Positions 35,927-45,915 are shown, counted from the first letter of the stretch. The stretch: 64,000 nucleotides of DNA from Nocardia brevicatena NBRC 12119 (GCF_000308495.1 NZ_BAFU01000012.1:21575-85574), one strand, 5' to 3'. Translations and numbers: made by a program. The notes: generated by a model from the sequence alone, not told the origin.

Positions 35927-37543
35927 TCAGGGACGGCTCAGCGCGCCGGCGTTCGCGTTCTCGCTCAGTAACTCGGTTTCCGACCGTCCGCTGAGCATCG
36001 GCTCCAACACGTTCTTGCCGATCGCCGCCTCGGTGGGCAGCGGAATCGGATAGTTGCCGTCGAAGCAGGCGCAACACAACCGCGAACGCGGCTGTTCGGT
36101 GGCGGCGACCATTCCGTCGAGGGAGATGTAGCCGAGGGTGTCGGCGCCGATCGAGCGGCGCACCCCCTCCACCATCTCGCGCATGGCGGTCGAATCGGGG
36201 GTGAGTTCGGCGAAATCTTCCGCGGAGTCGACACCCGATCCGTTGGCGATCAACTCGGCGGGTGAGGCGAAATCGATGCCGTAGAAGCACGGCCACTTCA
36301 CCGGCGGCGAGGCGATCCGCACGTGGATTTCCAATGCGCCGGCCTCGCGCAGCATCCGAATCAAGGCCCGCTGGGTGTTGCCGCGCACGATGGAGTCGTC
36401 CACCACGATGAGGCGTTTACCGCGGATCACTTCGCGCAGCGGATTGAGTTTGAGGCGGATACCGAGCTGGCGGATGGTCTGGCTGGGTTGGATGAAGGTA
36501 CGACCCACATAGGCGTTCTTCATCAGGCCCTGCCCGTACGGTATGCCCGAGCCCTGGGCGTAGCCGACGGCGGCGGGGGTACCGGATTCGGGGACCGGGA
36601 TCACCAGGTCGGCCTCGACCGGATGCTCCCGGGCCAGCCTACGGCCGATCTCCACCCTGGTGGCGTGCACCGAGCGACCGGCGATGGTGCTGTCCGGGCG
36701 GGCCAGATAGACGTATTCGAAGACGCAACCCTTGGGCTCGGGGTTGGCGAAGCGCAGCGAGCGCACACCGTCGGCGTCGATAGCCAGCAGCTCACCCGGC
36801 TCGATCTCCCGCACGAAGGAGGCGCCGACGATATCCAGCGCGGCGGTTTCGCTGGCGACCACCCAGCCGCGGTCCAGGCGGCCCAGGCACAGCGGGCGCA
36901 CACCGTGCGGATCGCGGGCGGCGTAGAGGGTGTGTTCGTCCATGAAGGTGAGGCAGAACGCGCCCCGCAGGGTGGGCAGCAGTTCCATGGCCGCCTGCTC
37001 GATACTCGAATCGGCGGCGGCGTGCGCCAGCAGGGCGGTTATCACGTCCGAGTCCGAGGTCGCGGCGATCGCGCCCGGCCGGCTCGACTGTCCGGAGCCA
37101 TCGGTCAGACCCAGTTCCCGTGCCCGGGCGGCCAATTCGGCGGTGTTGACCAGATTGCCGTTGTGTCCCAGGGCGAGCCCGGAACCGACCGCCGTGGTGC
37201 GGAAGATGGGCTGTGCGTTCTCCCAGGTGGTCGCGCCGGTGGTCGAGTAGCGACAGTGCCCCACCGCGACATGGCCGGGCATGGCGCCCAGCGTCTGCTC
37301 GTCGAACACCTGGCTGACCAGACCCAGATCCTTGAAGACGAGCACCTGCGAGCCATCGGCGACGGCTATTCCCGCGGCTTCCTGGCCTCGGTGTTGTAGG
37401 GCATACAGGCCGTAATAGGTGAGTTTGGCCACGTCTTCCCCGGGAGCCCATACTCCGAACACTCCGCATTCCTCGCGGGGCGGGTTCTCCTCGATATCGG
37501 TAGCAGGGGAATTGCTGACAAACTGCTGGTCGGCGTGGGTCAC
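35927..37543 (-). CDS. purF: Amidophosphoribosyltransferase
   Basis: 538 aa. Catalyses the committed step PRPP + glutamine to phosphoribosylamine. A 25-residue propeptide precedes the nucleophile Cys26 (REECGVFG), which becomes the mature N-terminus. The glutaminase domain shows HRGQEAAGIAV and HCRYSTTG; the PRTase domain has VVDDSIVRGNTQ. C-terminal LCCACF suggests a 4Fe-4S cluster ligand set as in the B. subtilis type. The GTG at 37543 follows AGGGAG and is preferred over a longer frame that runs 5'. Confidence 0.96.
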   Translation of the reverse strand: MTHADQQFVSNSPATDIEENPPREECGVFGVWAPGEDVAKLTYYGLYALQHRGQEAAGIAVADGSQVLVFKDLGLVSQVFDEQTLGAMPGHVAVGHCRYSTTGATTWENAQPIFRTTAVGSGLALGHNGNLVNTAELAARARELGLTDGSGQSSRPGAIAATSDSDVITALLAHAAADSSIEQAAMELLPTLRGAFCLTFMDEHTLYAARDPHGVRPLCLGRLDRGWVVASETAALDIVGASFVREIEPGELLAIDADGVRSLRFANPEPKGCVFEYVYLARPDSTIAGRSVHATRVEIGRRLAREHPVEADLVIPVPESGTPAAVGYAQGSGIPYGQGLMKNAYVGRTFIQPSQTIRQLGIRLKLNPLREVIRGKRLIVVDDSIVRGNTQRALIRMLREAGALEIHVRIASPPVKWPCFYGIDFASPAELIANGSGVDSAEDFAELTPDSTAMREMVEGVRRSIGADTLGYISLDGMVAATEQPRSRLCCACFDGNYPIPLPTEAAIGKNVLEPMLSGRSETELLSENANAGALSRP

Positions 37544-37726
37544 CGTATGCTCCCTGATCGGGCGGGCTGGGGGCTGCCAATATTCTACGGGGGCGAAGGC
37601 GGCCGCCGATATCGCCGCCCGTATCCGCTCGCATACCGACACTCGTTCGCCGGCGAATCCCGTCTGTTCGCCGGCCTCTCGAATTCGCGGCGTTCGGCCT
37701 GGATATCGGGGCGTTGGCCGGGACGA

Positions 37727-38131
37727 TCAGGTGTTTCGTTCCGGACTCACCCGGACCAGAGGTAACCAGCGGGCGATATCCGGGGCGCGCTGTCCGGAGG
37801 CGTGCAGCGCCCCGGAATCGCGGGCGTCGGCGTAATCCCGGAGGCCGGTGGCCAGCAGCAGCCAGGTGCGCGGATCCGTTTCCACCACATTCGGGGGTGT
37901 GCCGCGGGTGTGCCGCGGGCCTTCGACGCATTGCACCGCGACGAAGGGGGGAATCCGAACCTCCACCGAATGCCCCGGTGCCGCTGCGGCCAGGGCGCGG
38001 GCGGTGGCGCGCACCGCCGCCGCCAGCCGGTTTCGCGGGGGTGCCGGCGCGGTGTCGTCGAGCAGCCAGGCCCGCACCTCGGTTACCGCGTCGCGTACCT
38101 CGGCCGGGTCGATAGTCGTCCGTCGTGCCAC
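37727..38131 (-). CDS. SCP-like (sterol carrier family) protein
   Basis: 134 aa. Pattern HSVEVRIPPFVAVQCVEGPRHTRGTPPNVVETD, then TWLLLATGL and a terminal RWLPLVRVSP, matches the small actinobacterial 'bacterial SCP ortholog' family found ahead of purF (Rv0807 in M. tuberculosis by recollection). SCP folds bind lipids, but this group has no known ligand. It is 183 nt upstream of purF on the same strand and probably shares its transcript. Confidence 0.8.
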   Translation of the reverse strand: MARRTTIDPAEVRDAVTEVRAWLLDDTAPAPPRNRLAAAVRATARALAAAAPGHSVEVRIPPFVAVQCVEGPRHTRGTPPNVVETDPRTWLLLATGLRDYADARDSGALHASGQRAPDIARWLPLVRVSPERNT

Positions 38132-38407
38132 GCTTCGACTCTATTCGTCGGCATTCACGACCGGCGCCGGTCGGATGTGGGGTATCGACGTGTCGTGGGC
38201 GGGATTCGCCTTGTGCGGTCCGGTCGATTCGGGCCGTGGCGGCTGTTCGAAATCGGAATTCGGGTGCGAAGTCCGTAATGCGAATTAGGCCGCGATGCCC
38301 GTAATTTCGCGATATACCGACGGGGCCGTCGGAAGCGGGGTGGCGCAGGAGTGCCGCCACGATTCATAACCGCTCATCATGGGGCATATTGGCCTACGCT
38401 CGTTCGC

Positions 38408-39328
38408 ATGGTGGATCGAGTTCTTGTAACACTCGACGGTACTGTCCGGGATGCGGGCCGGCCGTTGTTGTTTGCCGACGACATAGGCGTGCTGCGTGGT
38501 GACGGCGTTTTTGAGACGCTGCTGGTGCGCGACGGCACGGCGTGTGCGCTCGAATTCCATCTGGCCCGGTTACGCCGTTCGGCCCAGGCGCTCGATCTCC
38601 CCGAGCCCGAGATCGCCCGCTGGCGCGCGGTGGTCGAGCGGGCCGTGAAGGAATGGGGTTCCGACCGCGAGGGCATGATGCGGTTGGTGATGACCCGGGG
38701 CCGCGACAGCGAGGTCGATACGCCGCGCTCGGCGCTCATCTCGGGTGAATTGTCCGACGCGGTACCGGTTCCCACCGCGTATGCCATGGTGTCACCGGTT
38801 CCCGAGCGGGTGCTCGCGGCTCGGACCGAGGGCGTGTCGGTGGTGACGTTGGCCCGGGGAGTGTCCATCGACCTCGCGCAGGAGGCGCCGTGGCAGCTGC
38901 TGGGAGCGAAAACGCTGTCGTATGCGACCAATATGGCGGCCCTGCGTTTCGCCGCCCGGATGGGGGCGCAGGACGTGATCTTCACCAGCACCGAGAACCG
39001 GGTGCTGGAGGGCCCGCGTTCCACGGTGGTGATCTGCAGGGACAAACAGCTGATCACTCCACCGGCCAAGAACGGTGTACTGCCCGGGGTGACCCAGCGG
39101 GCGCTGTTCGCCGAGGCGGAGAAGGCCGGCTACGATTGCCGGTACGAATCGTTGTTCACGGCGGATCTGTTCGCCTGCGACAGCATCTGGATGTTGAGCA
39201 GCGTCACGCTGGCGGCCCGGGTCAATTCACTGGACGGCCTGCGGATGTCGGCGCCGGACAATGCCGAGGAGATCATCGGGCTGGTCGATCGCGGGGTCGA
39301 GCGGGCGGGCACGATCGCGGACTGGTGA
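38408..39328 (+). CDS. pabC: Aminodeoxychorismate lyase (class IV PLP enzyme)
   Basis: 306 aa fold-type-IV PLP enzyme. GDGVFETLLVRDG, the Schiff-base Lys168 in LLGAKTLSYATNM, and TSTENRVLEGPRSTVVI with the phosphate-binding loop are visible. PabC turns aminodeoxychorismate into p-aminobenzoate and pyruvate for folate synthesis; branched-chain or D-amino-acid aminotransferases share the fold, so the substrate is inferred from context (folate-using ygfZ and purine genes nearby; Rv0812 has this place in M. tuberculosis). The start is the ATG at 38408; the longer frame upstream is not family-like. Confidence 0.85.
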   Translation: MVDRVLVTLDGTVRDAGRPLLFADDIGVLRGDGVFETLLVRDGTACALEFHLARLRRSAQALDLPEPEIARWRAVVERAVKEWGSDREGMMRLVMTRGRDSEVDTPRSALISGELSDAVPVPTAYAMVSPVPERVLAARTEGVSVVTLARGVSIDLAQEAPWQLLGAKTLSYATNMAALRFAARMGAQDVIFTSTENRVLEGPRSTVVICRDKQLITPPAKNGVLPGVTQRALFAEAEKAGYDCRYESLFTADLFACDSIWMLSSVTLAARVNSLDGLRMSAPDNAEEIIGLVDRGVERAGTIADW

Positions 39329-39448
39329 GCACTCGCCGTCCGGACCGGTGAGGTGATGTTCCGCGCTGCTTTCGCATCGTCGGATACCGAGTTCACCTGC
39401 CGTGTCGGGTAACACATTGATCGGGGCGTTCGGCCGCGTACTCTCATA

Positions 39449-39466
39449 ACTACGACAGTCTGTAGT
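39449..39466 (+). promoter_or_regulatory. Dyad operator ahead of cydA
   Basis: ACTAC-N8-GTAGT, centred about 26 nt before the cydA start. The spacing and TAC/GTA ends resemble operators of BlaI/MecI-family winged-helix repressors, which control respiratory genes in some actinobacteria. No regulator gene is next to it. Function is inferred from position and symmetry only. Confidence 0.5.
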
Positions 39467-39483
39467 AAGAGAAGGAGTCCGGC

Positions 39484-40959
39484 GTGAGCGCCCTGGATGT
39501 CTCGCGATGGCAGTTCGGCATCACGACCGTCTATCACTTCCTGTTCGTACCGCTGACCATCGGCCTGGCGCCGTTCATCGCCGGTATGCAGACCGCCTGG
39601 GTGATCACCGGCAAAGAGCACTGGTACCGGCTCACCAAGTTCTTCGGAAAACTGTTCCTGATCAACTTCGCCCTCGGGGTCGCCACCGGCATCGTCCAGG
39701 AATTCCAGTTCGGGATGAACTGGAGCGAATACTCCCGTTTCGTCGGCGACGTCTTCGGCGCCCCCCTGGCCCTGGAAGGCCTGGTGGCTTTCTTCATGGA
39801 ATCCACCTTCATCGGCCTGTGGATATTCGGCTGGGAGCGGTTGCCCAAGCTCGTGCACCTGGCCACCATCTGGATGGTCGCCATCGGGGTGAACGCCTCC
39901 GCCTACTTCATCATCGCGGCCAACTCGTTCATGCAGCATCCGGTGGGGGCCCGATACAACCCGGAGACCGGACGCGCCGAGCTCACCAGCATTGTCGAAC
40001 TGCTCACCAACAACACCGCGCTGGCGGCCTTCCCCCATGTGGTGGCCGGATCGTTCCTCACCGCGGGCACCTTCGTCGCCGGAATCGCCGGCTGGTGGAT
40101 GGTGCGCCACGCGCGCGGCACAGACCCGGCGAAGCCCACCGAGGCACGAACCGTATGGCGGCCGGCGGCACGAGTGTCGCTGCTGGTGGTGATACTCGCC
40201 GGACTGGCACTGGTGTACACCGGCGACGTCCAGGGCAAGCTGATGTTCGAACAGCAGCCGATGAAGATGGCCTCGGCGGAATCGCTGTGCCACACCCGAA
40301 CCGACCCGGACTTCTCGGTGCTCACCGTGGGCACCCACAACAACTGTGACAGCGTCGTCCATGTCATCGAGGTGCCCTGGGTGCTGTCGTGGCTTGCCGA
40401 GGGGAAGTTCACGGGGGTGGAACTCGAGGGTGTGGTCGACCTGCAGCGAGCCTATATCGACCACTTCGGGCCGGGGGACTACCGGCCCAACCTGTTCGTC
40501 ACCTACTGGTCGTTCCGGGCCATGATCGGTCTGGCCGCCGGTTCGGCGCTGCTGGTGTTCGTCGGACTGTGGCTCACCCGCGGCGGACGGGTACCGGATC
40601 GACGCTGGTTCTCCTGGCTGAGCCTGCTCGCCATTCCGACACCGTTCCTGGCCAACAGCGCCGGCTGGGTCTTCACCGAGATGGGCCGGCAACCGTGGGT
40701 GGTGGCGCCGAATCCGACCGGCGACCCGAATCTACGGCTGACCGTGCAACAGGGCGTCTCCGACCATGCGACGGCCACCGTCTGGTTGTCGCTGCTCACC
40801 TTCACCGTGGTGTACGGCCTGCTGGCGGTGGTGTGGTTCTACCTGATGCGCCGGTACGTCATCGCGGGCCCGGAAAGGCCGGCCGCGCCGGGTTCGGACG
40901 AGCCCGGCGGCCCACCGGGAGAGAAACCGCCCGTCGAACAGCTTTCTTTCGCCTACTAG
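39484..40959 (+). CDS. cydA: Cytochrome bd oxidase subunit I
   Basis: 491 aa membrane protein holding haems b558, b595 and d. His18 (TTVYHFLFVP) is the expected haem ligand, FPHVVAGSFLTAG holds the second His, EGLVAFFMESTFIGLW holds the paired Glu residues of the proton path, and MGRQPW contains the conserved Gln-Pro-Trp. The Q-loop between helices 6 and 7 is of the short actinobacterial form. CydAB reduces oxygen to water with menaquinol/ubiquinol at low oxygen or under stress. The GTG start follows AAGGAG. First gene of cydABDC. Confidence 0.96.
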   Translation: MSALDVSRWQFGITTVYHFLFVPLTIGLAPFIAGMQTAWVITGKEHWYRLTKFFGKLFLINFALGVATGIVQEFQFGMNWSEYSRFVGDVFGAPLALEGLVAFFMESTFIGLWIFGWERLPKLVHLATIWMVAIGVNASAYFIIAANSFMQHPVGARYNPETGRAELTSIVELLTNNTALAAFPHVVAGSFLTAGTFVAGIAGWWMVRHARGTDPAKPTEARTVWRPAARVSLLVVILAGLALVYTGDVQGKLMFEQQPMKMASAESLCHTRTDPDFSVLTVGTHNNCDSVVHVIEVPWVLSWLAEGKFTGVELEGVVDLQRAYIDHFGPGDYRPNLFVTYWSFRAMIGLAAGSALLVFVGLWLTRGGRVPDRRWFSWLSLLAIPTPFLANSAGWVFTEMGRQPWVVAPNPTGDPNLRLTVQQGVSDHATATVWLSLLTFTVVYGLLAVVWFYLMRRYVIAGPERPAAPGSDEPGGPPGEKPPVEQLSFAY

Positions 40960-40968
40960 GAGTCGACG

Positions 40969-42027
40969 ATGGGTCTACAGGAATTCTGGTTCGTCGTTAT
41001 CGGCGTGCTGTTCACCGGCTACTTCGTCCTGGAGGGCTTCGACTTCGGAGTCGGCATGCTCATGCCCGTCCTGGGCAAGGGATCCGATACCCGCCGGCGG
41101 GTGGTGCTCAACACCATCGGGCCGGTGTGGGACGGCAACGAGGTCTGGCTGATCACCGCGGGCGGTGCGCTGTTCGCCGCCTTTCCGGAGTGGTACGCCA
41201 GTATGTTCTCCGGGTTCTACCTCGCCCTACTGTTCCTACTGGTGGCGCTGATCCTGCGCGTCTGCGCCATCGAATACCGGGGCAAGATCGACGATCCGGT
41301 CTGGCGGGCCCGGTGCGACCTGGGGATCGGGATCGGCTCCTGGGTACCCGCACTGGCCTGGGGCTGGGTCTTCGCCAATATCGTGCGCGGTGTGCCGCTG
41401 GACGCGGACAAACAGTTCGCGGGTTCGGTGGGGGATCTGTTCACCCCCTACGCATTGCTCGGCGCGCTCACCACCGGTCTGCTTTTCGTGCTGCACGGGG
41501 CGGTCTTCCTCGGCCTGAAAACCGGCGGGGAGGTCCGCGCCGACGCCGTCCGCGCCGCTTCGCTGCTGCTGGTGCCGACCGCACTGGCGGTAGGCACCTT
41601 CGGGGTGTGGACCCAGGTCGCCCACGGGACCGGATGGACCTGGATTCCCCTGGGTGTGGCCGTACTCGGGTTGATCGGCACGACGGTGGCGGTACGGGCG
41701 GACCGGGATGGTTTCGCGTTCACCGGAACCGCGCTGGCCGTGGTCGCCGTATCGGTACTGCTGTTCGGTTCGCTGTTTCCACACGTCCTACCCTCGACGA
41801 TCGATCCCGCGTTCGGCCTCACCGTCGACAACGCCTCGTCCACGCCCTACACCTTGAAGGTGATGAGCTGGGCGGCGGCGCTGACCACCCCCGTGGTGCT
41901 CGTCTACCAGGGCTGGACGTATTGGGTGTTCCGCAAACGCATTACTGTCGAACACATCCCGCCCGGTATCGGGCTCTCCCCCCGAACGACAGCCACTGCG
42001 GCCGAGCGTCAGCGCCGGAGGAGGTAG
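40969..42027 (+). CDS. cydB: Cytochrome bd oxidase subunit II
   Basis: 352 aa with eight to nine membrane helices. GYFVLEGFDFGVGML, TIGPVWDGNEVWLITAGGALFA and FRKRI near the end are family signatures. CydB stabilises CydA and carries the quinone-like structural site. ATG 9 nt after the cydA stop with TAGGAG in front, so tightly coupled. C-terminal 30 residues are basic and cytoplasmic. Confidence 0.96.
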   Translation: MGLQEFWFVVIGVLFTGYFVLEGFDFGVGMLMPVLGKGSDTRRRVVLNTIGPVWDGNEVWLITAGGALFAAFPEWYASMFSGFYLALLFLLVALILRVCAIEYRGKIDDPVWRARCDLGIGIGSWVPALAWGWVFANIVRGVPLDADKQFAGSVGDLFTPYALLGALTTGLLFVLHGAVFLGLKTGGEVRADAVRAASLLLVPTALAVGTFGVWTQVAHGTGWTWIPLGVAVLGLIGTTVAVRADRDGFAFTGTALAVVAVSVLLFGSLFPHVLPSTIDPAFGLTVDNASSTPYTLKVMSWAAALTTPVVLVYQGWTYWVFRKRITVEHIPPGIGLSPRTTATAAERQRRRR

Positions 42028-42082
42028 CGCAGCGTGACCACGCAGGCGCAGCGAAGCCGCCCATCCAACGAGGAGTGATCCC

Positions 42083-43936
42083 ATGGCCCGCCCGCCCGTG
42101 GACCCCCGTCTGTGGCGGTACGCGCGTTCGGCGCGTCGGTATCTGGCGCTGAGTGTCGGGCTGTCACTGGTCACCACCGTGGCGATCGTCGTCGCGGCGG
42201 TGACCCTGGGGCGGGTGCTCGCCGGTGTGATCACCGATCCCGCGCGGCGCGATACCGATTCGTGGACCGTGGAATTGACGGTTTTCGCGCTCGCGATCGT
42301 CGGCCGTGCGCTGGCCGCCTGGCTACAGGCCCGGAGCGCGCATCGGGCCGGTGCGGCCGTGGTCGCCGAACTGGAACAGGCGGTGCTCACCGCGGGCGCC
42401 GGGCTGCCGCCGCGCGAATTGGAAAGCCGGCGCACCGAACTCGCCGTGGTGGTGGGCAGCGGGCTGAGCGGGCTACGCGGATATCTCACCGGCTATCTGC
42501 CCGCGTTGCTGTTGGCGGTCCTGGTGCCGCCGGTGGTGCTGTCCGTTATCGCGGTCCACGATCCGACGGCCGCGATCATCGTGGTGATCACAGTGCCGCT
42601 GATCCCGATCTTCATGATCCTGATCGGCCTGCTCACCAAGGGTCGGGCCCGCGCCACCCTGGATGCCACCACCCGGCTCTCGGACCAACTGCTCGATCTG
42701 TTCGCCGGTATGCCCACCCTGCGCGCACTGGGTCGGGAGACGGCGGTGGAGGGCGCGGAATCGGCGTCGCGGACCATGCGGCCGCTGGTGCGGCAGTTGG
42801 GGGAGACGCTGCGCCGGCGCACCATGAGCGCCCTGCGGTTGGCGTTCCTGTCGTCGATGGTGCTGGAACTGCTGGCGACCCTGTCGGTCGCGCTGGTGGC
42901 CGTCTCGATCGGGCTGCGGCTGGTGTACGGGGAGATGGACCTGTACGCCGGGATCGTCGCGCTGGTGTTGGCGCCCGAGGTGTATCTGCCGCTGCGCACC
43001 GTGGGTGAACGGTTCCACGCCGCGCAGGACGGAATGGCCGCGGCGGAGAAGGCGTTCGCGGTCCTCGAGCCCGCCGCCCGGGAACCCGTTGCCGCGGAGG
43101 CGGAAACGGGCCCGCCGGCGGTTGCCGGGGCATGGGACGGCACGGATGTCGGAGCGGAGCCGCCGCCGAGGCCGCCGGCCGGGAGCGTCACGGGCCGGGA
43201 GCGCGCCGACATCCCTTCCGCGGCCGTGTCGTCGACGGATTTCGCCGGGTATGTCGAACTGCGGGACCTGACTGTCGAGAGCCGGGACGGCGCCGCGCCG
43301 GACGGCCTCACCGCGGCCCTGCGACCGGGTACGGTCACCATGCTGACCGGTCCCAACGGCAGCGGAAAATCCACGGTGCTGCAGGCGATTCTGGGGCTGA
43401 TCACCCCCACTCGGGGTTCGGTGCGGGTGGACGGCACCGATATTCGCGATCTCCGCCCCGATCAGTGGTGGTCCCGGGTCGCATGGCTACCGCAGCGCCC
43501 GGTCCTGGTGCCGGGCACTCTGCGAGAGAACCTGGAACTGCTCGGCGCCACCGTGCCCGACCCCGCCCGCCGGGGTCCGGCGCGGGTGCTCAGCGAGCTC
43601 GAGGCCGCCTGCGCCGCAACCGGTTTCGACACCGTGCTGGAAGAGTTGCCGGGCGGGTGGGGTACCGTGGTCGGGATGGGTGGTGCCGGGTTGTCCCTGG
43701 GCCAGCGGCAGCGTCTGGCGCTGACACGGGTACTGGCGGCGGACCGCCCGGTCCTGCTGCTGGACGAACCGACCGCACATCTGGATCCCGACAGCGAGAT
43801 CACTGTCGCCTCCGCGCTGAAGGTCCTCGCCCACGCGGGGGCCACCGTGGTCGTCGTCGCGCACCGCCCGTCCCTGTTGACAACGGCCGACCACATCGTG
43901 CCCGTCCCGTCCACCCCGCACCGGACACACCGATGA
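42083..43936 (+). CDS. cydD: Heterodimeric ABC transporter CydD
   Basis: 617 aa: a six-helix transmembrane domain (about 20-300), a Pro/Ala-rich linker of about 75 residues, then an ABC domain with Walker A GPNGSGKST (about 423-431), a Q-loop in VAWLPQRPVLVPG, signature LSLGQRQR (a change from LSGGQ) and Walker B VLLLDEPTAHLD. CydDC moves haem or thiols and is required for cytochrome bd assembly. A GAGGAG lies before the ATG, 55 nt after cydB. The stop overlaps the cydC ATG by 4 nt. Confidence 0.94.
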   Translation: MARPPVDPRLWRYARSARRYLALSVGLSLVTTVAIVVAAVTLGRVLAGVITDPARRDTDSWTVELTVFALAIVGRALAAWLQARSAHRAGAAVVAELEQAVLTAGAGLPPRELESRRTELAVVVGSGLSGLRGYLTGYLPALLLAVLVPPVVLSVIAVHDPTAAIIVVITVPLIPIFMILIGLLTKGRARATLDATTRLSDQLLDLFAGMPTLRALGRETAVEGAESASRTMRPLVRQLGETLRRRTMSALRLAFLSSMVLELLATLSVALVAVSIGLRLVYGEMDLYAGIVALVLAPEVYLPLRTVGERFHAAQDGMAAAEKAFAVLEPAAREPVAAEAETGPPAVAGAWDGTDVGAEPPPRPPAGSVTGRERADIPSAAVSSTDFAGYVELRDLTVESRDGAAPDGLTAALRPGTVTMLTGPNGSGKSTVLQAILGLITPTRGSVRVDGTDIRDLRPDQWWSRVAWLPQRPVLVPGTLRENLELLGATVPDPARRGPARVLSELEAACAATGFDTVLEELPGGWGTVVGMGGAGLSLGQRQRLALTRVLAADRPVLLLDEPTAHLDPDSEITVASALKVLAHAGATVVVVAHRPSLLTTADHIVPVPSTPHRTHR

Positions 43937-45879
43937 CCCCGAATCCCGACCGATATCCGAACGCGGACCACGATGTGACCGACCATCGCGGTAGGTCGTC
44001 GAGCGCGGGACCGCTGCGACGGGTACATGCCCTGGCCGGTGATATCCGGCAGATGTGGCATATGCTGCGTATACCGGGGTGGCGACTGGCCGCCGCGGTG
44101 GGGTGGGGGGTGCTCGCCCTGGGCAGTGGGCTCGGGCTGGCGGCGCTGGCGGCATGGCTCATCGCCCGTGCCTGGCAGATGCCGCCGGTCCTGGATCTCA
44201 CCGTCGCGGTGGTCGCGGTGCGCGCACTGGGAATCTCCCGCGGCCTGTGCCGGTATCTGGAGCGGCTGGCCACCCACGATGTGGCGCTGCGGTCGATGAC
44301 CGAGGCCCGTACGGCCGCCTATGGGGCACTGGCCCGCGCCCCGCTGTGGCTTGTCGGCCGGCGCGGCGGTTCGGCCGGCCACACCGAGGCGAGCCCCGAG
44401 CCTCGGGGACGGGCGGATATTGCACCGGGTGGACGGTTGCGGCGCGGCGATGCCCTGGTCCGGCTCGGCACCGATATCGACGACCTCGGCGCCGTCGTGG
44501 TGCGTACCTTCGTCCCCGTCGCGGTGGCGCTGGTGTTGTCGGTGGTCGCGGTGGGCCTGCTGGCGGGTATCTCGCTCGCGGCCGCCGCGATCCTGACGGT
44601 GGCACTGGCCGTTTCGGGTCTCGCGGCGCCGTGGTTGTCGGCCCGTTCGGCGGCAGCGGCCGAACGGGCGGTACGCGCCGACCGCGCGGAGTTCACCGCG
44701 CAGGCGGTCACCGTGTTCGACCATGCCGCCGAGCTGCGGGTCGCCGGCAAACTGGACGCCGCGCTGGCCGCGGCGGGCGCGGCGAACCGGCGGTCGGTCG
44801 CCGCCGAGGATGCCGCCGCGGTGCGCAGTGCCTGGTCGGCCGCCGCCGGTCCGCTCGCCATGGGTGCCAGTGTGCTCGGTGCCCTGCTGATCGGCATCAC
44901 CCTGTACGGACCCGCCGGGGGCACTCCCACGGGGATGACCCCGATGGCACTGGCCGTGCTGGTGCTGCTTCCGCTGTCGGCCTTCGAGGCCGTCGGGCCG
45001 TTGCCTGCGGCCGCGCAGACGCTCACCACCGCACGCGCCGCCCTGCACCGCCTGCGTGCCGTGTCGGCCGAGGGGCCTGCGGTAACGCCCGACCACGTTC
45101 GACCCCCCACCGGTTCGGAGCTCGAGCGGCAGCGGAGCATCGCGGAACCGCCGGCCGCCGGTCGGCCGGCGCAGGACGGGGTATCGTCCGATCCTCGCGG
45201 CGAGGCCGGGCTTCACGAGGGCACGGTAATCGGCAGGGTCGGGGACGGCTCGTGGCGGATTCCGCGGCGGCCGGACGCGAAGCGCGTCGTGGTGGTCGGT
45301 CCCAGCGGTGCGGGCAAGACCACTCTGTTGCTGGCATGGGCCGGCCTCCCGGAGGCCCCGAACCGGGAGGTGATGTTCTTCGCCGAGGACGCGCACCTGT
45401 TCGGTACCAGCGTTCTGGAGAACCTTCGGGTCGCCCGCGGCGATCTGAGCCCGGCCGAGGCCGAGCGGGCGCTGCGTGCCGTCGGTCTCGGGGCCTGGCA
45501 GGCCGCCCTGCCGGAGGGGGTGCACACCCCACTGGTCGGCGGGGCGGCAGCGGTATCCGGCGGCCAGCGGCGTCGAATACTGCTCGCTCGGGCCCTGGTC
45601 TCGCCCGCCCGAGTGCTGCTGCTGGACGAACCCACCGAACACCTGGAGGCGGAGGCGGGGACGGCGCTGCTGCGCGACCTGCTGGATATCGAGAGCGGGC
45701 TGGTGTCCGCCGAACGCGACGTGGTGGTCGTCACGCATCAGTTGCCCGCCGACCACCGGGCCGACGTGGTGGTCACCGTCGAGGCATCAGGGCAGGTGAA
45801 GGCGCGTTTTCGTCGGGCGGGAACGACTCCGTTGCGCTCTGGGGGAAATTCCGTTGCCGGTCCCGTACACCGACGGTAA
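43933..45879 (+). CDS. cydC: Heterodimeric ABC transporter CydC
   Basis: 648 aa; start overlaps the cydD stop. The membrane domain (about 50-380) has an inserted hydrophilic stretch rich in Gly/Arg near 140-165. The ABC domain has Walker A GPSGAGKTT (about 456-464), signature VSGGQRRR and Walker B VLLLDEPTEHLE. The residue that is normally the Q-loop Gln is Glu (FFAEDAHLF), so this half may have an altered ATP site and, with the LSLGQ signature of CydD, form one degenerate and one working site. The C-terminus ends in an Arg/Gly-rich tail. Confidence 0.93.
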   Translation: MTPNPDRYPNADHDVTDHRGRSSSAGPLRRVHALAGDIRQMWHMLRIPGWRLAAAVGWGVLALGSGLGLAALAAWLIARAWQMPPVLDLTVAVVAVRALGISRGLCRYLERLATHDVALRSMTEARTAAYGALARAPLWLVGRRGGSAGHTEASPEPRGRADIAPGGRLRRGDALVRLGTDIDDLGAVVVRTFVPVAVALVLSVVAVGLLAGISLAAAAILTVALAVSGLAAPWLSARSAAAAERAVRADRAEFTAQAVTVFDHAAELRVAGKLDAALAAAGAANRRSVAAEDAAAVRSAWSAAAGPLAMGASVLGALLIGITLYGPAGGTPTGMTPMALAVLVLLPLSAFEAVGPLPAAAQTLTTARAALHRLRAVSAEGPAVTPDHVRPPTGSELERQRSIAEPPAAGRPAQDGVSSDPRGEAGLHEGTVIGRVGDGSWRIPRRPDAKRVVVVGPSGAGKTTLLLAWAGLPEAPNREVMFFAEDAHLFGTSVLENLRVARGDLSPAEAERALRAVGLGAWQAALPEGVHTPLVGGAAAVSGGQRRRILLARALVSPARVLLLDEPTEHLEAEAGTALLRDLLDIESGLVSAERDVVVVTHQLPADHRADVVVTVEASGQVKARFRRAGTTPLRSGGNSVAGPVHRR

Positions 45880-45915
45880 ATTCGCCGGTACACAGGGAAG
45901 GAGGTGATCCGAAGA

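Noticed and set aside
43462-45756. 764-aa minus-strand ORF opposite cydDC
   Set aside because: Shadow of two well-supported ABC transporter genes.
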